DNA of 31,524 nt from DASSKP01 sp035695045 (lineage in GTDB: Bacteria; Actinomycetota; Actinomycetes; JAFAQI01). Within the stretch, counting starts at the first letter, position 1, and each line of letters opens with the position of its first letter. Below are positions 14,998 through 23,971 of the stretch, in pieces. The translations under genes and the position numbers were made by a program. The stretch is from NCBI GenBank assembly GCA_035695045.1, contig DASSEX010000073.1, forward strand, positions 1-31,524, given 5' to 3'. The notes under the pieces are model-generated. The model did not search any database and had not been told where the DNA came from. It was given only the letters and a program-made list of their open reading frames with translations.

Positions 14998-15255
14998 ATG
15001 TCGGCGCTTGAGACGGAGGTGCCAGGAGTGGTGGAGCTGAAGAAGGGCAGTCGGGTGACCGGCTTGGAGCGCGATCGGCTGGCGGCCGATCTGCGCCGTA
15101 AGTACGACCAGGGGGAGAGCATCCGCGCCCTCGCTTCCGCGACCGGCCGTTCCTACGGGTTCGTCCACCGCATCCTGAGCGAGGCGGGAGGCGGGCTGCG
15201 CGGTCGCGGTGGCGCGACCCGCGGACGCGCTGCCGCGGCACGGAAGTCGGCCTGA
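14998..15255 (+). CDS. Small helix-turn-helix protein (Rv1473A-like)
   Basis: 85 residues. The core LKKGSRVTGLERDRLAADL, KYDQGESIRALASATGRSYGFVHRILSEAG and LRGRGGATRG is a highly conserved actinobacterial block with a helix-turn-helix at about 43-62 (IRALASATGRSYGFVHRIL). The basic C-terminus (RGRAAAARKSA) is variable. It corresponds to Rv1473A of M. tuberculosis, annotated only as a possible regulator. A purine-rich GGGGGA at 14985-14990 supports the ATG at 14998; GTG 15031 would remove the non-conserved first eleven residues and is an alternative. It lies 14 bp before the enoyl-CoA hydratase-like gene, so they are probably co-transcribed. Targets unknown. Confidence 0.82.
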   Translation: MSALETEVPGVVELKKGSRVTGLERDRLAADLRRKYDQGESIRALASATGRSYGFVHRILSEAGGGLRGRGGATRGRAAAARKSA

Positions 15256-15269
15256 GCGACAGCCTGCCG

Positions 15270-16034
15270 GTGGAAGACGCCGGCGTCCGATTCGACGCCG
15301 GCCCACCGGTCGCGCGAGTGACGCTCGCACGACCGGAGAAGCGCAATGCGCAGACACCGGACATGTGGTTGCGGCTGTCCGCGATCGCGGAGGCGCTGCC
15401 GGCATCGACGCGAGCAGTCGTCGTGTCCGGCGAAGGTTCGTCGTTCAGTGCTGGGCTCGACCGGTCGATGTTCGGGACCCTCCCGAGTCAGCTGTCGCAG
15501 GGTGATTCGGGGTTCCTCGACCTCATCGCGAGCTACCAGGCCGGTTTCACCTGGCTGCGTCGTCCCGAGTTCGTCAGTGTTGCCGCCGTCCAGGGGCACG
15601 CGGTCGGTGCCGGCTTCCAGCTCGCACTTGCCTGCGACATCCGCATTGCGGCCGAGGACGCGCAGTTCACGATGGCCGAGACGCAGCTCGGTCTGGTCCC
15701 CGACCTCGGCGGCACTCAGGTGCTCGTCGATCTCGTCGGTTACGGGCGTGCCCTCGAGATCTGCACCACCGGACGCCGGGTCGGCGCCCGGGAGGCGCTG
15801 GACATGGGCCTGGTCAACGCCGTGGTGCCGGCGGCGGAGCTCACCGCCACTGTCGACGACCTGGTCGCTGCGATCACTGCTGCACCGCACGGCGCGGTGT
15901 CGATGACGAAGGCGCTTCTCCTGGGCGCGCGCGGGCGTTCGTATCCTGAGCAGCTGCTGGCCGAACGACAGGCCCAGCTGTCCCGCATTCGCGCGCTCTC
16001 GGAGGGCTCCGATGGATCTGGCACTCACTCCTGA
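15270..16034 (+). CDS. Enoyl-CoA hydratase/isomerase family protein (EchA12-like)
   Basis: A 254-residue crotonase-fold protein. The oxyanion-hole segments SSFSAGLDRSMF (57-68) and QGHAVGAGFQLALACDIRIA (108-127) and the ETQLGLVPDLGGTQ motif (137-150) are present. Comparison with rat mitochondrial hydratase places Q117 at catalytic Glu144 and E137 at Glu164 (both pairs are 20 residues apart). The protein thus keeps only one of the two acidic residues used for hydration, a state also seen in enoyl-CoA isomerases. It probably acts on an acyl-CoA, but hydratase activity is doubtful. GTG 15270 start; the last 23 bp overlap the acyl-CoA dehydrogenase gene in another frame, implying coupling. Confidence 0.88.
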   Translation: MEDAGVRFDAGPPVARVTLARPEKRNAQTPDMWLRLSAIAEALPASTRAVVVSGEGSSFSAGLDRSMFGTLPSQLSQGDSGFLDLIASYQAGFTWLRRPEFVSVAAVQGHAVGAGFQLALACDIRIAAEDAQFTMAETQLGLVPDLGGTQVLVDLVGYGRALEICTTGRRVGAREALDMGLVNAVVPAAELTATVDDLVAAITAAPHGAVSMTKALLLGARGRSYPEQLLAERQAQLSRIRALSEGSDGSGTHS

Positions 16035-17163
16035 GCAGGAGGCCACCCGGCGCGCCGTCGCCGAGTGGGTCGACGCAGTCGTCGTCCCCGGCGCCATCCG
16101 CAATGACCGTGAGGAACGCTTCCCGCAGGAGGCTCTCGACGGTCTGAAGCGCGACGGCTGGGTCGGCCTGACGATTCCGGAGGAGTACGGCGGCGGCGGC
16201 GCTGACCCACTCACCTACTGCCTCGTCATCGAGGAGCTCGGCCGGGGTGACGCCAACGTCCGCTCCCTGCTGTCCGTGCACCTCGGCCTCGTCGGCGGGT
16301 CGATCAACCGCTGGGGGACCGAGGAGCAGAAGCAGCAGTGGCTGCCGAAGATGGCAACCGGTGAGGTCCTGGGCTGCTTCTGCCTCACCGAGCCCGACCA
16401 CGGCTCAGACCCGGCGGCGCTCGAGTCCACCGCCGTGCGGGAAGGCGACAGCTACCGCATCAACGGCTCCAAGATCTTCATCACGAACGGCGACATCGCC
16501 GGCGTCGCTCTCGTCATGGCGCGCACCGGGGGCGCCGGCGCCCGCGGTGTCTCGGCCTTCCTCGTCCCGTGCGACACGCCCGGTTTCAACCCGAAGCCGA
16601 TCCACGGCAAGCTCGGTCTGCGGTCGTGCGACACCGCCGAGATCGCGCTCGACGACGTCGTCGTCCCCGCCTCGAGTCTGCTCGGCGAGGAAGGCGACGG
16701 CATCAAGGTCGCGCTCTCTGCACTCGACGACGGCCGGATGTCCCTGGCCGCGTCCTGCACCGGCCTTGCCCAGGCGGCTCTTGACGCGATGACGTCGTAC
16801 GCGACCCAGCGCGAGCAGTTCGGCCGTCCCATCGCCGGGTTCCAGCTCGTGCAGGAGCTCATCGCCGACACCGCGACCGAACTCGAAGCCGCGCGCCTGA
16901 TGACCTGGCGGGTCGCAGACCTGAAGACCCGCGGCGAGAAGTACACGCTCGAGGCGTCGCAGGCGAAGTACTACGCCTCGGAGGTCTGCGTCCGGGCGGC
17001 GAACAACGCCGTCCAGGTGCACGGCGGATACGGCTATGTGGACGAGTTCGTGGTCGGCAAGCTGCTGCGCGACGCCCGCGTGACGACGCTCTACGAAGGC
17101 ACGTCACAGGTGCAGAAGCTGCTGATCGGCCGCGCCCTGACGGGCGTCTCGGCCTTCACCTAG
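16012..17163 (+). CDS. Acyl-CoA dehydrogenase
   Basis: A 383-residue flavoprotein of standard length that forms the trans-2 double bond in acyl-CoA. Motifs: LTPEQEATRRAVAEWV N-terminal helix, CFCLTEPDHGSDPAALES (122-140, FAD/substrate loop), INGSKIFITNGDIA, the QREQFGRPIAGFQLVQ signature (266-281), QVHGGYGYVDEF (335-346), and the catalytic glutamate E362 in TTLYEGTSQVQ. It overlaps the crotonase gene and presumably works on the same acyl chain in a beta-oxidation-like path. The substrate chain cannot be assigned. The short-chain/butyryl-type position of the catalytic Glu in the C-terminal helix is consistent with a short or branched chain acyl-CoA (inference). Confidence 0.94.
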   Translation: MDLALTPEQEATRRAVAEWVDAVVVPGAIRNDREERFPQEALDGLKRDGWVGLTIPEEYGGGGADPLTYCLVIEELGRGDANVRSLLSVHLGLVGGSINRWGTEEQKQQWLPKMATGEVLGCFCLTEPDHGSDPAALESTAVREGDSYRINGSKIFITNGDIAGVALVMARTGGAGARGVSAFLVPCDTPGFNPKPIHGKLGLRSCDTAEIALDDVVVPASSLLGEEGDGIKVALSALDDGRMSLAASCTGLAQAALDAMTSYATQREQFGRPIAGFQLVQELIADTATELEAARLMTWRVADLKTRGEKYTLEASQAKYYASEVCVRAANNAVQVHGGYGYVDEFVVGKLLRDARVTTLYEGTSQVQKLLIGRALTGVSAFT

Positions 17164-17210
17164 GGAACAGCCCGGCCGCGGCTAGCGTTGCTCGCTGCGG
17201 AGGTCTGTTC

Positions 17211-19115
17211 ATGTCCATGGGAGGCCCTGCCGGCTGGCAGGTTATGCACTCGTTCCGGCGCGACTCGTCGGTGACCGAGCGCCGGCTGCCGCCTGGCACC
17301 ATCCGGCGGATCGCCCGGTTCGCGGCGCCGTACAAACGTCAGCTGGTCTGGTTCCTGCTGTTCATCGTGATCGACGCGGTCGTCGGTGCGGCCAACCCGT
17401 GGATCGTCAAGATCATCATCAGCGACGGCATCCAGAAGCACCGCGGGGGACTGGTCCTCGCGCTTGCCGGCCTCATTGCGGGTCTCGCAGTCGTCTCCGC
17501 GATCGTCAACCTCGCCAACCGCTGGTTCTCGGCGCGCATCGGTGAAGGTCTGATCTACGACATGCGTTCGGCGGTCTTCTCGCACATCCAGCGGATGCCG
17601 ATCGCCTTCTTCACCCGCACCCAGACGGGTGCACTGATCAGCCGGATCAACAGCGACGTGCTCGGTGCGCAACAGGCGTTCACCGGAACGCTGTCCAACG
17701 TCGTGAGCAACTTCATCAGCGTGACGCTGGTTCTGGTCGCGATGCTCTTGCTGTCCTGGCAGATCACGGTGCTCGCACTGCTGATGGTGCCGCTGTTCAT
17801 CGTGCCGGCGCGGCTGATGGGCAAGCGGATCCAGCGGATCACGCGGGAGTCGTACGCACTCAACGCCGAGATGTCGACGCAGATGACCGAGCGTTTCAAC
17901 GTCGCCGGTGCGCTGCTCGTCAAGCTCTTCGGCCGGCCCGGTGACGAGGACACGCTGTTCCGGAGCAAGGCGCGCCGCGTTGCCGACATCGGGGTGCAGC
18001 AGGCGATGTACGGCCGGATCCTCTTCGTCTCGCTGACCCTCGTTGCCGCGCTGGGCACCGCCCTGGTCTACGGGATGGGCGGCTACCAGGCGGCGAGCGA
18101 CCCGAAGATGCTCGGCACGGTGGTGGCGCTGGCGGCGTACCTGAACCGCCTCTACGGCCCGATCACCGCCCTGTCCAACGTGCAGGTCGACGTGATGACC
18201 GCGCTGGTGTCGTTCGACCGCGTCTTCGAGGTGCTCGACCTCAAGCCCGCCATCGCGGATGCGCCGGATGCGGTCGCGTTGCCGCGCGCGCTGGGGCGCG
18301 ACGCCACCATCGAGTTCGACGCGGTCGGGTTCCGCTACCCGACGGCGGCCGAGGTGTCCCTCGCCTCGCTCGAGTCGGTGGCGGTCCTGGACAACACGCC
18401 GGACCGACAGGTGCTGGACGACGTGTCCTTCCGCGCAGAACCAGGTCAGCTCGTTGCCCTCGTGGGACCCTCCGGCGCCGGTAAGACGACGATCTCGCAG
18501 CTCGTCACCCGCATGTACGACGTCCAGTCGGGAGCGGTGCTGGTCGGTGGGCACGACGTCCGCCGGATCACGCTGCAATCCCTGCGCGATGCGGTCGGCG
18601 TGGTGACGCAGGACGCGCACATGTTCCACGACACCATCCGCAACAACCTGCTCTACGCGCGTCCGGACGCCACCGACGACGAGCTCTGGGCGGCAGTCGA
18701 TGCTGCGCAGATCGGTGAGCTGGTGCGCGACCTGCCGGACCGGCTGGACACCCTCGTAGGCGACCGCGGCTACCGCCTCTCCGGTGGTGAGAAGCAGCGA
18801 CTCGCGATTGCCCGGCTGCTGCTCAAGGCTCCGTCGATCGTCGTACTCGACGAGGCGACCGCGCATCTCGACAGCGAGTCCGAAGCAGCGGTGCAGCGCG
18901 CGCTGAAGACAGCTCTCGAGGGCCGCACGTCGCTGGTCATCGCGCACCGGCTCTCGACCGTGCGCGACGCCGACCAGATCCTCGTGATCGACGACGGTCG
19001 CGTCGTGGAGCGTGGCACGCACGAACAGCTGGCCGACGCCGACGGGCTCTATTCCGAGCTCTACCGCACGCAGTTCGAGCCACAGGCAGACAGCGAGACG
19101 CTCGCAACGCCGTGA
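17211..19115 (+). CDS. ABC exporter (fused membrane and ATPase domains)
   Basis: 634 residues. A six-helix type IV exporter membrane domain covers about 40-335 (helices around 44-70, 80-104, 163-180, 184-202, 268-290, 300-312), then a nucleotide-binding domain with Walker A GPSGAGKTT (419-427), Q-loop VVTQD (464-468), signature LSGGEKQR (523-530), Walker B IVVLDEATAHLD (543-554, Glu548 present) and H-loop IAHRLS. All catalytic residues are intact, so it may function as a homodimer. Substrate unknown. An extra segment (about 380-397) sits just before the first strand that leads to Walker A. GGAGG at 17199-17203 precedes ATG 17211. It starts 47 bp after the acyl-CoA dehydrogenase stop. Confidence 0.93.
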   Translation: MSMGGPAGWQVMHSFRRDSSVTERRLPPGTIRRIARFAAPYKRQLVWFLLFIVIDAVVGAANPWIVKIIISDGIQKHRGGLVLALAGLIAGLAVVSAIVNLANRWFSARIGEGLIYDMRSAVFSHIQRMPIAFFTRTQTGALISRINSDVLGAQQAFTGTLSNVVSNFISVTLVLVAMLLLSWQITVLALLMVPLFIVPARLMGKRIQRITRESYALNAEMSTQMTERFNVAGALLVKLFGRPGDEDTLFRSKARRVADIGVQQAMYGRILFVSLTLVAALGTALVYGMGGYQAASDPKMLGTVVALAAYLNRLYGPITALSNVQVDVMTALVSFDRVFEVLDLKPAIADAPDAVALPRALGRDATIEFDAVGFRYPTAAEVSLASLESVAVLDNTPDRQVLDDVSFRAEPGQLVALVGPSGAGKTTISQLVTRMYDVQSGAVLVGGHDVRRITLQSLRDAVGVVTQDAHMFHDTIRNNLLYARPDATDDELWAAVDAAQIGELVRDLPDRLDTLVGDRGYRLSGGEKQRLAIARLLLKAPSIVVLDEATAHLDSESEAAVQRALKTALEGRTSLVIAHRLSTVRDADQILVIDDGRVVERGTHEQLADADGLYSELYRTQFEPQADSETLATP

Positions 19116-19220
19116 CAACCGCATGGCGCTGAACGGTTTTGTCCCGATCTGCACCACGCATATCGGTCGATAGCACGTCGCTGCGGTTTGCTGGGTGGCG
19201 ATTCTGATCAGCCTGTGCGC

Positions 19221-19364
19221 ATGGCATTCATCCTGTGGCTCATCGCGGTCATCCTGGTCATCTGGGGCATCGTCACGATCTTCCGCGGCGCCGTGCTGCT
19301 CGGCATCGTGCTGATCATCGTCGGCCTGCTCGTCGGCCCGGGCGGCGTCAGCATCTTCACGTAG
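19221..19364 (+). CDS. GPGG-motif small membrane protein
   Basis: 47 residues: MAFILWLIAVILVIWGIV, a short polar loop TIFRGA, then VLLGIVLIIVGLLVGPGG and a final VSIFT. Two short hydrophobic segments fill almost the whole protein, ending in the G-P-G-G motif that names a family of tiny actinobacterial membrane proteins. Function unknown. The ATG at 19221 has a GTG six bases upstream as an alternative. TTGTCC at 19139-19144 and TATCGG at 19161-19166 (16-bp spacing) are a possible promoter, leaving a leader of about 50 nt. A strong hairpin follows the stop. Confidence 0.7.
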   Translation: MAFILWLIAVILVIWGIVTIFRGAVLLGIVLIIVGLLVGPGGVSIFT

Positions 19365-19380
19365 CAGGGGGACTCGAACT

Positions 19381-19410
19381 GCGGGGTCGGCGGGAAACCG
19401 CCGGCCCCGC
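19381..19410. terminator. Strong hairpin between convergent genes
   Basis: Thirteen bases at 19381-19393 pair with 19398-19410 (GCGGGG...CGGCGG against CCGCCGG...CCCCGC; one G-T pair) around a GAAA tetraloop. There is no T-tract. It lies between the GPGG gene and the convergent small acidic protein gene and can serve both strands. Confidence 0.7.
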
Positions 19411-19445
19411 GCCATCTCCGCTGGACATCGTCGTCGGGAGAAGAG

Positions 19446-19643
19446 CTATCCGGCACCGCCGGCTTGCTGGCCGCCGGTGCCGCCGAGCTCGTCGGGCGTG
19501 TCCATCGTCTTGTCGGCCTCGGTCGGCTCGTCGACGGTTCCGTTCATCGTCTCGCCGGCCGTCATGTCCGGCGCGTCGTTGCCGACGGGCGAGTCCGTCG
19601 GCGCCCCCAGCTCGGGTGCTTGCTGTTCACTCGACTCGGTCAT
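19446..19643 (-). CDS. Small acidic, probably disordered protein
   Basis: 65 residues beginning MTESSEQQAPELGAPTDS. It is rich in Asp, Glu, Thr, Pro and Gly, has almost no hydrophobic residues and ends GGTGGQQAGGAG, so it should be unstructured. A loosely repeated pattern T-x-x-E/D-x-T/M is visible in the middle. It does not match a family that I know. The ATG at 19643 lies 19 bp after the stop of the SDR gene on the same strand, so it may be the last gene of that unit. No good Shine-Dalgarno sequence is seen. The frame is open much further upstream, but that part is antisense to nothing and in a shadow frame of the SDR gene. Confidence 0.5.
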   Translation of the reverse strand: MTESSEQQAPELGAPTDSPVGNDAPDMTAGETMNGTVDEPTEADKTMDTPDELGGTGGQQAGGAG

Positions 19644-19662
19644 GACGGACGGCGTACCCCGG

Positions 19663-20415
19663 TCAGAGCATGCGCAAGGCACCACCGTCGACCGGGACGA
19701 CGAGACCGGTGAGGTACGACGCCGCCGGAGACAGCAGGAAGGCACCGGTCCGGCCGAACTCCTCGGGTCGCCCGTAGCGCCGCAACGGAATCGCCTGGGC
19801 GATCCGGTCGCGATCGGCGGGGTCCGGTGTGAGCGATGTCGTGCGTTCGGTGAGCACGCGGCCCGGGAGCATGGCGAAGACCCGGATGCCTTTCGGGCCG
19901 AGCTCGTCGGCGAGCATCTTGGCCCACATCGCCAGCCCTGGTCGCAGCCCGTTGCTGATCTCGAGCCCCCCGATCGGCGACTTCGACGATGTCGACAGCA
20001 CGAAGCCGATCGCGGCGCCCTCGCCGAGATGCGGTACGACGGATCGCGCGACGCGGACCGCACCGAGGAAGACGGACTCGAAGGCGTCGCGCCACTGCTC
20101 GTCGGTTGCGCCCAACGCCGGCGTTCCGGGCGGCCCGCCGACGCTGACGAAGGCGCCGTCCAGCCGGCCCCAGGTGTCGAGGGCGAGCCGGGCGAGCCGC
20201 TCCGATGTCGTCGGGTCGGCGTTGTCCGCAGCGATGCCGCGGGCGTTGTCGCCGAGCTGTGCGACGGCGGCATCCACCGAGTCCTGCGACCGCGACGAGA
20301 CGACGACCCGCGCACCGTCGGCAACCAGCGCGTCGGCAGTTGCCCGGCCGAGACCTTTCGTCGCGCCGGTCAGGACATAGACGCGCTCACGCAGCCCGAG
20401 ATCCATGCCCTCCAT
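19663..20415 (-). CDS. SDR family oxidoreductase with atypical active site
   Basis: 250 residues. The NAD(P)-binding motif TGATKGLG (residues 17-24) and a basic SSRSQDS after the second strand suggest NADPH use. The usual Y-x-x-x-K is absent: where it should be, the sequence reads EISNGLRPGL, with Asn in place of Tyr. This replacement (S-N-x-x-R) is known in a beta-ketoacyl reductase-like SDR subgroup, so it is not decay. The C-terminal GRPEEFGRTGAFLLSP and YLTGLVVPVDGG blocks are normal. Substrate unknown. ATG 20415 is used; ATG 20406 is closer to GGAGGG but too close for good initiation. It lies downstream of acn, separated by a 42-bp inverted repeat. Confidence 0.87.
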   Translation of the reverse strand: MEGMDLGLRERVYVLTGATKGLGRATADALVADGARVVVSSRSQDSVDAAVAQLGDNARGIAADNADPTTSERLARLALDTWGRLDGAFVSVGGPPGTPALGATDEQWRDAFESVFLGAVRVARSVVPHLGEGAAIGFVLSTSSKSPIGGLEISNGLRPGLAMWAKMLADELGPKGIRVFAMLPGRVLTERTTSLTPDPADRDRIAQAIPLRRYGRPEEFGRTGAFLLSPAASYLTGLVVPVDGGALRML

Positions 20416-20421
20416 CCAACC

Positions 20422-20463
20422 AATCGCCGTATAGCGGCCTTCTATGGCGGCTATACGGCGATT
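20422..20463. repeat. Inverted repeat between acn and the SDR gene
   Basis: AATCGCCGTATAGC at 20422-20435 and its exact complement GCTATACGGCGATT at 20450-20463 flank a 14-base centre. It fills nearly the whole gap between the acn stop (20468) and the SDR start (20415), both on the minus strand. It may be the acn terminator or a two-half-site operator controlling the SDR gene; the second arm ends 6 bp from the SDR start. Confidence 0.75.
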
Positions 20464-20467
20464 GACG

Positions 20468-23244
<2,777 letters not shown>

Positions 23245-23248
<4 letters not shown>

Positions 23249-23877
23249 TCAGGAACTCCATCAAGAGGACCGGCGAAGCCGGCCGAAATTTGGGCGGCGG
23301 GCGGGGTGGAGGACGTCATTGAAGTCTCGCGCACTGCTTGCTCGACGAGGTCGAGCACCCCGTCGAGGTGAGCAGCGGGCATTCCGGTGGACAGATGGGC
23401 GACGAGGCCGTCGTACACGAGGGAGAGAAACGCGGCGAGGGTCTCGACGGGGATGTCGCCGCGAACGACGCCGGCGTCCCGCTGACGCGCCAGCCGGGCC
23501 TGCGTCGCACGGGCGATGCCGCGCAGGTGCCGCTGCCACAGGTCGCGAAACGCCGGGTCGGTGCGCACCCGTCGCGCGACCTCGAGCTGGACGCCGAGCC
23601 ACCCCGCGTCCTTGTCGCGGAGCCGGCGCATCGCCTCGACGAGACCTGCCTCGTCGACGACCGTGGCGACCTCCTCCGCGTCCTCCTGGGCGAGGGCAAG
23701 GAAGAGCGCGTCCTTGTCGGGGAAGTGGTGAAAGATCGCGCCCCGCGACAAGCCGGTCTGCTCTTCGAGCACCCGGACGGTCGCGCCCTCGTAGCCGTGT
23801 TCGGCGAAGGCGCGGCGGGCGCCGTCGAGCACGCGGCGGCGGGTCGCCTCCAACCGCTCCGCGCTCACCTTCGGCAC
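23245..23877 (-). CDS. acnR: AcnR, TetR-family repressor of aconitase
   Basis: 210 residues from GTG 23877. The N-terminal HTH (ARRAFAEHGYEGATVRVLEE, TGLSRGAIFHHFPDKDALF) and C-terminal ligand domain (LEVARRVRTDPAFRDLW, GDIPVETLAAFLSLVYDGL) match C. glutamicum AcnR well from memory. There AcnR represses acn and binds citrate-Mg2+. Here it lies upstream of acn and overlaps it, whereas in Corynebacterium and Mycobacterium the regulator follows acn. It would therefore regulate itself and acn from one promoter. The longer frame to 23985 is rejected because the family starts near SAERLEATRRRVLDGA and a leaderless promoter sits just before this GTG. The last 30 residues beyond the TetR fold are non-conserved. 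Confidence 0.92.
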
Positions 23878-23884
23878 GACAGCC

Positions 23885-23939
23885 AGACTAGCAAACCGTA
23901 CGTCCGTCTTGCAATAGTGGCCAGGCTTCGGCGTAGGCT
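23885..23939. promoter_or_regulatory. Divergent acnR / helicase promoter region with candidate AcnR operator
   Basis: Minus strand: TTGCAA (23914-23909) and TAGTCT (23890-23885), 18-bp spacer, with GTG 23877 seven bases further on, so acnR mRNA is probably leaderless. Plus strand: the same palindromic TTGCAA and TAGGCT at 23934-23939 (19-bp spacer) could drive the helicase gene. Between them, GCAA-N14-TTGC at 23891-23912 is an imperfect palindrome (8 of 11 base pairs) around CGTACG, positioned where a repressor would block acnR. Confidence 0.5.
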
Positions 23940-23971
23940 GATTGACCCTGTTTCTTCTGAAGGGGCGTGGG

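Noticed and set aside
17160..19415. A 751-codon open frame on the minus strand across the ABC exporter gene
   Set aside because: It is the antisense shadow of a gene with all ABC motifs; its composition (Arg, Asp, His, Val rich, no domains) is typical of GC-rich shadow frames.
23878..23971. A rifampicin-associated element upstream of the HelD/HelR-type gene
   Set aside because: I saw no convincing long GC-rich inverted repeat of that type; CTTGC at 23908-23912 alone is too short, and I am not certain of the exact consensus.
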